64,000 bases of DNA from Laburnicola sp. R22_1 (GCA_014281115.1 JACONQ010000001.1:1860001-1924000); one strand, 5' to 3'; numbered from the stretch's first letter, positions 36,701 to 48,870 are shown. Notes: generated by a model not told the origin, from the letters alone. A program made the numbers and translations.

Positions 36701-39700
36701 TCTTCCCATTCTCGCAGTACCTCTTGCGCGCTATCGGGTTCGCGGATGGTAGAAGGCGCGCTCTTCTTCTTGAACAAGTCGCGATCGAAGATATCGTCGT
36801 CAAAGTAATCCACAGCGACCTTACTAGGTGCAATGGTTTTAACAGCGGCTGGTTCGATAGTCTTGACTGAGGATGGTTCAACTATTTTGCTGGGACGTCT
36901 GTCGCGCTTGGAAGACGATATGGCAGCACTGGTGATTGTGGCGGCAGCTACAGCGGCTGTAGCGCCAGCGGCAGGAGATTTCCACATATCCGGCTGAACA
37001 ATTTCACGCTCACGCACCTCAAGCTCCTGTTCTTTGCGTCGTACATCACTAGCAACTGAGCTACCAGTGCGTTGTTGCTCCAATTGGCGTCGTTCGCGAT
37101 CACTCTCGTACCGTTGCGAGTATTCTTCCGCCTCACGCTCTCGCCGCCGACGTTCCATGTCTTGTTGAATTTCAGCCTCGCGCTTCTCTGCTTCTCGTTG
37201 CTCAGCTGCTCGTCGATCTGCGTCCCGGCGTTCCCGTCGCTTCTGCTCTTCTTCGAAATCCAGGTCGCGCTGTCGTTGCTCAGCGGCACGAGCTTCATTC
37301 TCACGGCGCTCATGCTCTTCAGCTTTCTCCCTAGCCTTGCGAGTAATACGCACTTGCTGGTCACGACGATCCTTCTCCTCTTGCTCGCGACGGTGTTCAG
37401 CCTCACGGTGCTCAGTCTCAAGCTTTGCCAACCGTTCAGCCTCGAGGTATCGTCTTGCCTCCTCCTGCTGGCGCTGCAGTTCCTGCCTTCGACGTTCCTG
37501 CTCTTTGCGATCAGCGTCGTCTCGGCGACGACGTTCATCTTCTTCTTCACGAGCGTGATCTTTGCGGCGCTCCCGCTCTTTTCGCGCTTGCTCTTCGGTA
37601 AACTCGAAGCGGACATTGGATGGAGAGCTAGATGGCCAATCGTTGTTCTTTGCAGCAGCGATGGCAGCGCCAGTAATACCAGCACCAACAGCGGCGATGG
37701 CAGCGTCACGCTTCCAAGTAGACTGTACTGGAGATGAGTTCGCGCGCCGTGGTGGGGCAGGATGATAAGGAGAATCGAAATTAGACGGGTACCGGTTAGG
37801 ATAAGACGGGGCTGTTTGAGAGAAGACGGGCGGGCCGCTTGGGACAACATAGCCAGGCTGGGGTGGAGCTTGCGTCGAGTAAATGGCTCCAGGAACCTGG
37901 TGAACAGGTTGGGGTTGTTGGATATTAATCCCACCCGACTGAGAGGTGACGAGCGGTTGGGGGGTCGGAAGAGAGCTTGTACGTCTGGCATCGAAAGAAT
38001 TAGGCTCGCCGGACGCCACAGGGTATACGGTCTGTAGCGAAGGGATGCTGCTTGCACTACTATCTTGTCGATGAAGACCCGTGCCGGCCACCGCTCCGGC
38101 GATAGCTCCGGTTGCAGCAGGACCGATAAGCGAATTGTTCGCCCCAGCGTTATACAAACTCTCAGTGGAAGGCTTCTTTTGTTTCTTGCTGCCCCATCGC
38201 CAACCCCACTTATTGGTACCAGAACCGTTGGAGGCAAGGGACTCTTTACTCTTGCTCTTCGTCAAACCGTAATCGCCGAAGGCAAGACCAGAGCTGATGC
38301 TCCCAGAGTCAGTGGTGTCATCATCCGGCAGATCTTCCCAATCATCCGCATCTACACCTCCATAGCGAGAAGCACCAGATTGGCGACTATATCTGTTGGG
38401 TGACTGATGCTTCTTGTCGCGAACCGCAACAACTTCAGGACGACGTCTACCCTTATTGCGTCCAGCTTGCGCAGCAGCAATAGCAGCAGCAGTCGCGCCT
38501 AATCCGACGAGAGTAGCATTGAGCTTCTCATCGGAGCTTCGTCGCGAGGGGCGCTTCTTGCGTCTGACAAACCCTTCACCAAAGGCAATATCAGAGTCGG
38601 AAGACGAAGTTGATGCATTGCCAAAGTTGAAGAACCCTTTCTTTTTCTTAGAATGGCTGTGAGTCTTTCGGCGTTTCTCCTTTCGCTTCTCCTTAGGTGG
38701 CGCAGCTGCAAAGAAGCCACTCAAGAAACCACCCTGCGGTTGATGCGAACGGGAAACATCGATGACAGAAGCAGACCCAGCAGAGCTCCGGGAAGACTTG
38801 TGGTTTAATCGATGGTTCTTCGAGTACCTCCGGTCGCGGTCACTGCTGTCATGCCGATTGCGTATAAACACGTTCTGGGGAGAATTCGAACGGCTGCGGC
38901 TGCGGCTACGACTCCGATGCTTCCTGCGTGTAGCACCAACAGCTGTCGCTGCAAGACCGGCACCAAGCGCAGCGCCCAAGACGCCAGATTTGCGGTCTCT
39001 AGAATGCGAGCGTGACCGCGAGCGGGAGCGATGACGAATGATCTTGTAGTCTTTACGATCACGGTCCCCAGTAACTCCCACAGACATTCGAGATCTGCGA
39101 TCCTCAGATCGGCTTCGCGGTCGAACCTCTGATCGGCCAGAGGAGTAGTGTCTGCGATCACGGGATCGACTTCGGCTACGGCTGCGACGGGACACTCTTG
39201 AACGAGCGTCTCGACCCGACTTGACGCTATAAGTATCGTCGAAGTCGTTCCTCTGTTGGCTTAACAATGCTTTCCCAGCCTTTGCAAGACCAACTCCGCC
39301 TAGACCAGCAGCAATCCACCCAGCCGTGCTTGTATTGGTGTTCTTCCGCTTATCCCGCCTCTCGTCTCCAGACAATGATAAGCGCGACGACTTCTCATTC
39401 AAACCATAACGCGATTGCTTCTCCTTGATGCCACACGGGCGGAATTCGCCCGAGCGTTTCCGTCCGTAGTAGTGTTTGCGTGGGGCATCCATCGGCGAAG
39501 ACCGGGGGTCGAAGCAGCCTTTGCATACTCCAATGTACTCAGTATACTCTTCCATCCTTCGAACATCGTCGTAGTTCTTCCACCAGTCCGCAAACTTGGA
39601 TACAGGTCCCTTGTGCTCATGCTTCTGGGCCATCCCACCTGGCATAAGCGGACTAGCTGAAGACGCGTAATCGCCATAATGCTGTCCCGGGAAGCCCCCA

Positions 39701-41076
39701 GGCATAGAGTGGGACTGATGGTGAGAGTCGTGTGAGTTGTGTGGGTTGTGATGAGCCAGACCATAAGCTGCAAGTCCAGCAGCACCAGCAGTGTACAGTC
39801 CAGCATGTGACGAGCCGGATGACTGTTTCCCAGGCTTGCCCGGCCTGGGAGGTTTTGGAGGGGGCATATCCTCCATAGCCTCCGAGTACGTGGGCATGTG
39901 GCTGCCGTCGGTGGCTGCTGTTGACGGATTCTGGCCTTGATAATACATGGATGCCGGGGCACCCGAGGGCATGTAGCTGCCGTCGGTGGCTGCTGTTGAC
40001 GGATTCTGGCCTTGGTAATACATGGATGCCGGGCTATCCGTGTAGCTTGTGGAATGTTGCGTATGTGAGGTGTGTGAAGAGTTGTGTCCGACGGCGTATC
40101 CGAGACCGGCAACACCAGCCATGGTAGCGGCCGAGCCCAATTTGCCTGGCTTGTCAGGTCTCGAGGAGGGCATTGGTGGTCGGGAGGGTGAAGGCTCGTC
40201 GTTGGTAAAGGCGCCGGGCATGGACGAGGGCCGCGGCGGCCTGGGGGTTGTTGTGTCGATGTTTGCAGTGCCGTAGAAGTCGGCAGCTGCGCCAGATCCC
40301 GTGTCGGGGACGGGATTGGCTTGAGCAGAGGCAGTCATCAGATGCTGCTGGTCGTGGGGGGTGATGACCGAAGGGCGGTCTGGTCGCACTCCAGGCTGAT
40401 GCAGAACAGACTGGCCTTGGTCGCCGTAGTAGTCTGCAGCCTCTCCGAACGAGTCGGCGTGCACGGCGGCTTGGGGCACGAAAGGCGGCGCAAACTGGGC
40501 CGGGTTCTGGCCGGGGAACTGATCGTGCACCTGGGACGACATGGCAGGCAGCCCGCCCGACATCATATGCTGCCCGTTCTGGTCTGGATAGTGCGAGAAG
40601 CCTCCGCTCTCGATCTGGCCGGCCACAGACCGAGCCCCCCGCCGCGGGCTCTCGACGATTTCCTGCGGGCGCGCGCCGCCAGCCTCGGAGCAGCTCTTCT
40701 TCCTCTTGTCGCGCCCGTCCTGGTCCTTCTTCCCGTCTTTGTCGCTGCGCTCTCTGCGGGAGACGGTCGAGCGCACGTCGTCGTCGTCGTCGTCGCGGCG
40801 GCGCCTCCTGCGTTCATGGTCGCGTGGGTCCTCGTACAAGTCGGCATTCGGCCTCATCTCGTCGCGGTCGCGTTCATCCCTCACCGTCGCAAAGGACGTG
40901 ACGCTGTCCGAGGCTCTCGATCGTGATTCGCGTCCCGAGGGCCGCCGCGCAGAACTCGACGACACGACAGACGCGGCGCCCTTCGATCGACGCGTCGCCG
41001 ACGAACTGCTCCGCTTGCGCTTCTCTTCGTCCCGGTCCTTTGCGCCATCGCTCTTGCCAGTGATGCGACTCCACAT
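12733..41076 (-). CDS. lah: Giant leashin-type Woronin-body tether (involucrin repeat protein), about 9,388 aa
   Basis: Four exons: 41076-33727, 33656-14448, 14391-13392 and 13340-12733 (7350+19209+1000+608 nt, an exact multiple of three). Introns are 70, 56 and 51 bp with GT..AG ends. The ATG at 41076 starts MWSRITGK. Head: Arg/Ser-rich, CxxC near 518, SR-rich 615-740, Arg/Glu coiled coil about 1160-1340. Middle: about 50 Lys-rich blocks (SKKDKKKKGKKGK type), many preceded by DEWA, separated by acidic Pro/Glu/Ser spacers, about 2890-8240. End: coiled coil about 8877-9048, then a compact tail (FLTVRDEDYFDSACQKL). The C-terminal tail, CxxC region and repeats match the family known as involucrin repeat protein. 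Neurospora leashin and its Aspergillus relative tether Woronin bodies to the septum, plugging damaged hyphae. Known relatives are several thousand residues, so this one is very long. Function is inferred. Confidence 0.85.
39894..40043 (-). repeat. 75-bp tandem duplication inside the giant gene
   Basis: Two adjacent 75-bp units, nearly identical, encode PASMYYQGQNPSTAATDG twice in the Pro/Gly/Tyr-rich N-terminal part. The period is 25 codons, so the frame is kept. The few differences suggest a recent duplication. Confidence 0.9.
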
Positions 41077-42062
41077 TATCGCGCTGGCCAAACAGCGACA
41101 CCGCTCGTTGTATGTGCGCGGTCTTGGGCAGAATTTATGCTCGTCGTCGGGTCGCGGCTGCTGGACGTGGGATGCTGGGCTATCGAAACTCGGAAATCGG
41201 AGGCGCAGAACGGTCGCGTCGTAACGTCGTTATAGTGTACAGGGAGACACGAAGGAAATGCAAAGGCCACTGCAACTGCACACAGACGGGGCTGCCTCAC
41301 CGACCGCTTCGATTATGCGCGCGACGATAGCTGAGTTGTTGTTCAGTGGCGAGCCGACCGTGGAGACTGACCGGTCCCCCTGCACGCTCCACTTTCAGCT
41401 TGGGGGCTGGGCCAATGGATGCCATCTGCCGCCTCGGTGGGTCCAGGCATGCGAAAACAGCCGGAACTGCATCGTTGTGCACCGCAGTGTGCTTCATTAA
41501 TTCTTCATATATCTATGTTCAACTTGCATCGAGGGCCTCTACATTGCCTGAAGGCAGAAGAGAAGGAATGTAGCTACGAACCGCCGCGCGTCGACTGTGC
41601 TTCATTCCTGGCGGGAAGCTTCATTCGACTGCATCTACAGGCGTCCACGGGTCTTTGTTTTCCACGTGAACACATGTATGCACTGCTGTCGTTCGTCGGG
41701 CAGCGAACACATGGGATCATCTCACTCACAGCCCAGTGTTGAAAGCAGGCGCTCCTCGTTGTGTAGCTCACGCCAACTCATCATTTTAGTCAGGGAAGAT
41801 GCTGGTTGCTCATGCACAGCATGCTAACTAGGTAGTATTCTGCCAAAACTCATTGCTCTGAGCAAAATGCTTCCAATCCCAAGATTCCAGCCTAGACTCC
41901 GCGCTCTTGTTTAAAAACCACATATTTCATCCCAATGCCCTCCATAACCCGTGACGCCGTTTACAATTACACCATTTGTCGGCCAATATGCTCGTTGGCC
42001 CATCTCTTAAAACCAGTGTAGTAGACACCATGCTCCTCCCGCTCGCCGCCACGGCGGCTCAT
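41077..42062. other. Promoter region of the giant gene and 3' flank of CstF-64
   Basis: About 1 kb without a supported gene. A plus-strand frame at 41419-41742 (107 codons) has no motif and is considered spurious. The stretch near 41077 must contain the promoter of the giant gene, but no TATA box or clear operator was recognised. Confidence 0.45.
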
Positions 42063-43071
42063 CTATGCGCGCTGCCCAGAGAACATACTCCTCAACGCCA
42101 TGATCTGCGCGCGCATATCCGGGGCCAGTCCATCGATTTGTTGTTGGGTCAGTGACATCACTTGCTGATACGCTAGAAGCTGTTGGGGATCCAAAGCCGG
42201 CTGGGCGGGTTGAGGGGGCGCATATGCCTGAGGGGGAATCTGCGGCGGTGTAGGAACAGGCTGTGGGGGGTATGCGGCGAAGTTTTGCGGCGGTCGTGGA
42301 GGCTGTGGTGCAGGTGGTTGTACTTGCGGCGCAGGTGCTGCTGCCACTGCTGGGGCAGACGAATCTACCAGCGCGCCCAGCACGTTCGAATCCACCAAGT
42401 TGAGCAGAAGCAGTGCCTGGAATATCGCGTAGGCAAGCTGCGGTGCCTGTCTCAGCAAATCTGTGGCCTTCGCAGGATCCGACATGACGAGGCCCTTCAT
42501 CTGTGAGAGAATGTCGAGAAGCTGAGGCGCAGGAAGCGTGGAGAGGGTGCGCGAAATCGCATCGGGGCAAGTAAAGTTGGGTGGCAGCTCGGCGCCGGGT
42601 GGGAGAGGAGGGAGCGTGGAGGACTGCGGTGCAGCAGCAGGAGCGTCTGGCTGTCCGTTGACTGGTGGCAGCGCATTATTCGCGGGGGCGTTGTCGCCTG
42701 CACCGTTATCGTTGGACCAATCCACCCGCAGTTTCCTGCCCATCAGGTCGTAATCGTTGAGGTTGCGCACGGCGGAAGCTGCTGAGTCGGGGTCTGCGAA
42801 CTCTGCGAAGCCGAATCCCTTGGGTCGTCCAGAATCTTTGTCGTACACCAGTCGGAAGTTGAGCACCTGCCCAACGCGGCTCAGTGTCTCTATGATGGCC
42901 TCTTCGGTGCCGCCTGTGGGGAGTTAGAGGGTGCGCACGGGAGCAAGAGCAACGGGTGGCAGGTGCAGGTGGCTGACGCAGAACTTTGCGCCATGCGCCA
43001 GCCGGATTTCACTTACCATAGGGAATGTTGCCGATGAATACGACACGACCAGCCTTATCATTCGGTGCCAT
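42063..43071 (-). CDS. rna15: Cleavage stimulation factor subunit CstF-64 / Rna15
   Basis: Two exons, 43071-43017 and 42913-42063, are joined across a 103-bp intron (GTAAGT..CTAAC..CACAG), giving 301 residues. An N-terminal RRM spans about 10-85 with RNP2 VFIGNIPY (11-18) and RNP1 KGFGFAEF (50-57). At about 143-195 is the hinge domain (LLDILSQMKGLV, then LLRQAPQLAYAIFQALLLLNLVD), which in yeast and animals binds Rna14/CstF-77. A Pro/Gln/Ala-rich linker follows, and the last 40 residues (LLAYQQVMSLTQQQIDGLAP) form the C-terminal helical domain. This order is diagnostic for the CF IA/CstF subunit that binds U/GU-rich sequence downstream of the mRNA cleavage site in the nucleus. All expected domains are present. 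Confidence 0.95.
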
Positions 43072-43604
43072 GGCAGCAGTTGTGGTCGACGTAGTGGTAG
43101 TGGGAGATTCTTTGAGGGTGAGCCGCACTGCTTCAAGAACCTCGGGAGCTCGGGCCATTTGTCTAACCAGAGATGGCTAGTGTGTACCTTGATTGAAAGA
43201 GGCGCACCGGTGCGGGTGTGCGTATGCTTGAACGTGAATGTGAACGTGAAGCTTTCTTGCAGGCTCTAACCATACACCAAACTTACCTGTAGGATTGTTC
43301 AACTTTTGACGGCCCAGTATAGGCGGGTCACTATACCACCATGCTACAACATAATTTCCCGTCTTTCTCCTCTAGCTGCTGCAAGCAACGGACATCAAGA
43401 GACATTCTAAGATTGACCTATGTAGTATAGACTCTGGAGTAACCTGAAGGCCAGAGCACTTGCGTTGATTGGATACATTCGTGATTTCCGCCGTCCCAGA
43501 AGATCACCCACACCAACCGTATCCTCCGCACTTCTCGCTTGAGTTACCCAAGGACAAGTAATACAACTGATACCAGCTCACTCATACTCATTGCAGTGCA
43601 TGGC
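43072..43604. other. Intergenic between CstF-64 and the amine oxidase
   Basis: 533 bp between two minus-strand genes. It should hold the promoter and leader of the CstF-64 gene and the 3' end of the amine oxidase. No specific motif is recognised. Confidence 0.45.
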
Positions 43605-45734
43605 TTACAATTTTGGCCCGCAGCACGCACCCTCTTGTCCAATGGTTGCCTCCACCGCCGGTTGGTGGTGCTGCTCGCTCACCAAAGTACTCTTGTTGAA
43701 ACTCTGCTCACTGGGCGGCACATCCAAGGCCGGGTTCTTATCAAAGAAGTTGACCGGCTTCAAATGGATCTTCAAGACCTCGCAAGGCATAACAGGAAAA
43801 TCCTGCAAACCCGTTAGTTTCAAAAAATCACGGAATTTGGAGATAGCTTACCTCGATTCTTGGGATATGGTTGATGCCAGTCTGGATATACACGACCAAG
43901 TCGTCATCTTTCACATTCTCCTTGCGATCCGCCCATGATCTTACGCCAGTGCCACCTCTTGATTGATTGGTATACCTGCCTCCAGCGTACAGTTCGTCAT
44001 CACGATACTTCACCACGTAGATGTTGTGGTCTGAAAACTCAGCGCGCTTGTAGTTGAAGCTGTCTTTATCGGACAAGATCTTTTGGAAGGGTGGTGCTTG
44101 AATTTTGTAAGCTATGGGCTTGCCATTGACCGGGTTGCGTTTGTCCACATTCTGTATTTTGAAAGTCCGGTTGTTGTCGTAGTCGGTATCGTAGCCGCCT
44201 GATTGCTCGATGACAGTCTCCTTCACGAAGTACCCGGTACCGTGCGGATTGAAGTCTGATCGAGGCATGGGGAATGCTTCGTCGTATACTAGGCGGTTGT
44301 CTGGCCCATCCAGGAATGGGTCAACTCGAAGTGAAAATATGTGCTGGTGATGGACGGCAAGGACACCGGGATGGACCACAGTGCCGAACGGTACATCGAT
44401 ACCCTCATCGATGGGCTGCGTACTTAGAATGCCGGTAGCTCGTATCTCGTAGTCGACCTCTCCAGCTTGGTTGAAGATAAAAGCCAGGATGTACTCGTAG
44501 TTTGATACCGTGATGATCGACTGTAACACTAGTTCGCGAGAGCGAGCTACGGCTGCGCGCCCAGTCCGGTAGTTGGTATGTTTCCAAGCGATGCCAGCAT
44601 CTTGCTCATGAATGCAGACGCAGTTTTCCATCGGGGTAGTACCACCATTGTCGTCTGAGAGCACTGCATTGAGATAATATATAGAGCCTAGGCAATCGCA
44701 ACCAAGTTTGAGGTTGTTGCACATGATTCCAGCTCCAGCGTCCCCCAGGTCGAATGCGGATTTCTTGTGGTACGGGTGGCGAGGGTCTGCGTAGGGGATG
44801 TTCATGTCGCTCAAGCTCATCCGATAGAACAGGCTTCGGCCGTCATATCGCACGTCATACAAGACCGGGCCCTCTCGTTGATTGAAGCCAACCCTGAACT
44901 TCCATTTCTGCCACTCCAAAACACTGGAAGTCCCCTCGTGTGTGACGGAGAAGCTAGCACCTTCCGGTTGGACGACGTTCAAAGGCTTCAGATCAGTTCG
45001 CAAATTTTGGTACTCCGGGATGTACTCGTTTCCTGGCCGGATGGGGTATGGTCCAAGTTCCTTGATCGTGTTGTCTGTACCTGTCGGCAGAATGTCGATG
45101 CGAATGACCTTCATGTTCTCGGTGGTAATCACCGGACTGATGGGCAATGGCAGCGCATAGTGGTTGGAGTCAGTTTCTGAAGGGTTGAGCGGATCTCGCA
45201 TGTAGAGGAAGCATTGGTACAACCGCTCCTCATCATTTACGCCGTCCGACCCTGCACGTACTATAAGCTTCACTGATATAAAATTTCGAGAGGCCTCATA
45301 CCGTATATCCATGGATCGCTTATGACTACCGTACCCTCCGGCAGCTGTAGTTTCGCGATCGCATCCTTGACACCCTGATCTTCAAGCGCAATCTTCTCGA
45401 TGCGCACAATCTCTTCGCCATCGCCATTGGCATGGATGAAAGGCCCCAATAGCACATTACGGAGCACACGACCCGAGTTAAGGTCGACAATAGCTTCGTG
45501 AAATTTATTCGTGTTGCGGATGTAGTAGTTCAGGAACGCCTTCCTGCTGACCGGGGGTAGCTTCGTACCAGCGTGCTCGGCTTCCAGGTATTGAATTACC
45601 TGCGCTTTCGGAGGCTCATCCAAAGTGACAGCTTTGAAATGAAGATCCGTATGCGCCGGCCAAGACGCCCTGACCGCTGCTGAGGCCGATTTGATTTCCA
45701 ACGCCGAAAGCGGCGCTAGGGGGTGCATAGGCAT
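43605..45734 (-). CDS. Copper-containing primary-amine oxidase
   Basis: Three exons: 45734-45302, 45251-43852 and 43802-43605. Introns are 50 bp (GTATGA..GTGCAG) and 49 bp (GTAAGC..ACTAACG..GCAG). The product is 676 residues, normal for the family. The enzyme oxidises primary amines to aldehydes, releasing ammonia and peroxide. The topaquinone precursor is Tyr396 in the motif SNYEY (codon 44499-44497). The Cu-binding HQH lies in VHHQHIFSLR, and the catalytic-base region is AFDLGDAGAG. CDCLG and the late FFDKNPALDVPP segment are also typical. The frame stays open upstream to 45899 with possible ATGs at 45875 and 45785. I chose 45734 because of the purine at -3, because the family domain begins there (HPLAPLSALEI), and because it gives the usual numbering. 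The C-terminus GPKL is at best a weak peroxisomal signal. Confidence 0.92.
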
Positions 45735-46251
45735 CGCTTTCGTTGGCTGCAAAGCTGTAGAATCGGAGAAGGTTCCGGTAGACATTTGTGTTTTGTTTGA
45801 AAAGCCAAAAATCTCCGGGAGTCGAGGTTGGAAGGTGTGATTCCAAGAAGAGGTGTAGTTGAAAGTGCCTTCCATCCGCGGCAGAAAGAACTGTGCCACA
45901 CTAGCCGTTACCTAGCGAAGGCCAGTGTGCTGCGATGTTGGCTGTGATATGTGTGAGATAAGAAGCGTGGACCCATTGGTGTCTCTCGGCTCGCATGTAC
46001 CTAACAAACAAGGCTAGTGCCTTCTGCAGGTGGTGAATTGCATTCCGCTACCAAGGCTCTGTTCGGTAGGCATGATTTCGAATCGTGATTCCGTTGGGCC
46101 TTCCTGTTACGGCAAGCGTTATAGCAGAATTGCATTTATTAGGAAAGTTTTTCTGCTTAACTATGCGCAGACTTGCGCAGACTTGCGCATTTGTGCGCAT
46201 TTTTGCACAAGCAATTTACTAGCACAAAAATGCTTAGAGATGCATAAGTTA
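45735..46251. other. Promoter of amine oxidase and boundary to AT-rich block
   Basis: From the amine-oxidase start the composition falls towards AT at about 46,100. At 46163-46206 is a small 10-bp-period repeat (TGCGCA followed by four variable bases, four to five units). A related repeat lies on the far side of the transposon nest at 56474-56498. A TA dinucleotide at 46250-46251 is the target duplication of the next element. Confidence 0.5.
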
Positions 46252-46339
46252 ACGTGTCCGTGCGCGTGATGCGCGGATTCGCGTGATGCTCGGGCAACAC
46301 CAAAACGCCCTACTTTTAATACGCGACAACTCCATCAAT

Positions 46340-47800
46340 ATGGATCTAATTCAAGCGGCGATTGATAATATTGAATTAATAGAGCCAGGCGAAACTTTCT
46401 CGTACACAAAAACTGCTGCTAAATATAGTGTTGTACGGTCTACATTAATCCAAAGGCATTAAGGGATAATACGCCCTACACAAGTCAAGAACTCTAGCCA
46501 GCAAAAGCTCACCCCATAGCAAGAGCAGGAGCTTATACAATATATTAAAAGACTTACAAAGAGATATACACCTCCTACTAGAGAGATAATATAGAACTTT
46601 ACCTCTATAATAGCAAAAGAGCTAGTTAGCGAGAGCTAGATTACTCGCTTTATTAACTAATATAGCATTTATCTTATCTTATAATAGATAGTTAGTATAG
46701 ATAGTAATCGTCACAAAGCTAATTTAGTAGATAAATATTACCTCTATTTCCACCTTCTCTATAGCAAGATTAATTAATATTAGATAGATTCTTATTATAC
46801 CTATAATATAGATATAAAAGGCTTTCTAATTAGTATTATTAGTAGATTAAAGAGGATATTTAGCAGACAAATATAGAAGAAGAAGAAGGTTAGGGCATTA
46901 CTTTAGGATAGTAATTACGCGTAGATTACGCTCCTAGTATATATTTACGCTAATAGATTAGCTCTACCACTAAGCCTTATCTATAAGGCTGCTAATAAGG
47001 GCATCTAATTAAGCTAGGTAGAGAATATCAAGGCAGGAGATTATAAAGTCTTTATTATCTTATTATCCTCTGGCTAGACAAATAATAATATTAGGCTTGC
47101 CTGGCTTAAATAGATATTTAATCGCTGTATAAGAGAGAAGACCTAATAATTATATTAACTTCTAATTCTAGATAGCCATAGCTTCTATATTACTATAGAC
47201 TTTATTAACTACTATAATTAGAATAAGATCCTACTTGCTATTCTGCCTCCTTATTTAACTTATACGCTTTAGCCACTTAATATTATAATGTTTAAGCCTC
47301 TATTAATAGCCTACTTAATAGAACTATTAACATACCTCTATAGAAGTCAGGGTCTAGCTTTTATTACTAAAGGCGGCTTCTTCCCCCTATTCTAGAATGC
47401 GTGGAAGGCTTTCTTTAAGGAATTAATAATCCTTAGCTCTTTTAGAGTAATAGGTATATCACTACCTAATCTAAATGTAATTCTTAATAGATTTACCAAA
47501 TCTTAAGATTTAAGAAAAAGCTCTCTATTATTACTTAGCAATTATAATTAGAGAAAGGTAGATAGGCTTATATGCTCTACAATTAAGAATTAGAGTAGTA
47601 GAGATATATAGAAGCTTTGTTAATTGCTTTACTACCTATTTGTTTAAAATAAGCTACTTAAGCATAAGATAGATAGAATTAAGTAGGCACTATCTATTAA
47701 GAAGAAGCGCAGAAAGAAGGGCAAGACTCTAGATCTCTAATAGTGTTAGGAGTATTATGGTGGAGCAGTCTTCTAGTTACTAAGGAAGCTAAGGGAGGTA
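46340..47800 (+). pseudogene. Pogo-like transposase, 5' part, broken
   Basis: The frame opens with MDLIQAAIDNIELIEPGETF and then carries many stop codons of the TAG and TAA type, almost all explained by C-to-T or G-to-A changes. Helix-turn-helix and DDE-domain remnants can be followed by eye to the gypsy insertion at 47800. The 3' part continues at 55918. Confidence 0.7.
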
Positions 47801-47993
47801 TGTAAGGATTTGGACCCGCGATAGTTAGGATAAAAGTAAGTTAATTCCTAGTATATAAAATACTACTATACTAAGTAGGTAGGTAGAAGGGCAGCACCTT
47901 ATGGGTGCTGCCGCGCTAGTAGCCGAATTGGGCCTAGCGCCGGATTAACGTTATTCCGGGTTTCGAGCCAGGTGCCACTATGGATCCATAACA
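47801..47993 (-). repeat. 3' LTR of the gypsy element
   Basis: The left copy in window coordinates. It starts TG and ends CA, retains GC-rich stretches and differs from the other LTR almost only by transitions. It is next to the 5-bp duplication AGGTA. Confidence 0.9.
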
Positions 47994-48675
47994 CTACCCC
48001 TCCTCTATAGCCTTAAGCTCTAGCGAGACTTGTGTCTATTATATAACCTAACTATCTCACACTATTACGGTGTATTCTAAACTATCGCACGCTATTACGC
48101 GTTATTATAGACTATTCCTAGCTAGTTAGGAACTATCGTGGCTAGTAATAGTGCTATTATAATGTGCCTAGCAGTGTTACTAAGTTTAGCAGATTGTTTT
48201 AACTAACGCTGTAGAGGCAACCTCCTCTAATAGGGTACTTTACTAAGATAAACAACTTAGTTACTTATAATATAGTGAAGTACTTCTATTGCACCTACGT
48301 AATAACGTATATAGCACTAATCTTGTTTGTTAGCACTTTTTATTAGGCTGCTAGATCTCTAAACTTAATGTGTTTGGCGGGTTTGCGTGGGTTATCGCTA
48401 TGAAACTAATTTACTACTTTTGGGACGTTAATAAGGAGTATTTATAGTTCTTATAACGGGTTATTAGGACCCTTAGGATAGTTCTCCCACTTAACTAGAT
48501 ACTAAAGTAAATCTTTCTTATTGCAGCGGTATAAGTCTTAGAGATTACTATTAATACAATAGTTTAGTATGGCTTTAATTGTGTAATTCGAGGTGTTATC
48601 CACATTAATATTAATAGGACCCTTAGATTCTAATTGCTATCTAGGTAGCGCATTACTAGGTTGTTTATATAATAA

Positions 48676-48870
48676 CTATAAGTAGAACACATTATATACG
48701 CGTCCTATTTCTAGTAGTAGGTCTATTTTATATGCAGAGTTATTAATAACGCGTGTAATAGTAAATAGTCCGCGGTGTTTTATATTTAATAATTTGCTAG
48801 AACGTATTATTTTAATAAACCTTATATCTAATATAACTTTGTCACTAACGCGTAACTTAGGAGCAGGCAT
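48676..48870 (-). pseudogene. Gypsy integrase C-terminal remnant
   Basis: A short open stretch contains the typical PAPKLRVSDKVILDIR...KLLNIKHRGLFTITRV pattern, the region after the integrase catalytic core that usually reads as a GPY/F-type module. It sets the 3' end of pol on the minus strand. Confidence 0.75.

Noticed and set aside
41077..41091. A TTG codon 15 bp upstream as start of the giant protein
   Set aside because: Nuclear fungal genes start at ATG; the first in-frame ATG is at 41076 and gives MWSRITGK.
45735..45899. Longer N-terminus of the amine oxidase (ATG at 45875 or 45785)
   Set aside because: Poor start context and sequence not resembling the family; kept only as an alternative.
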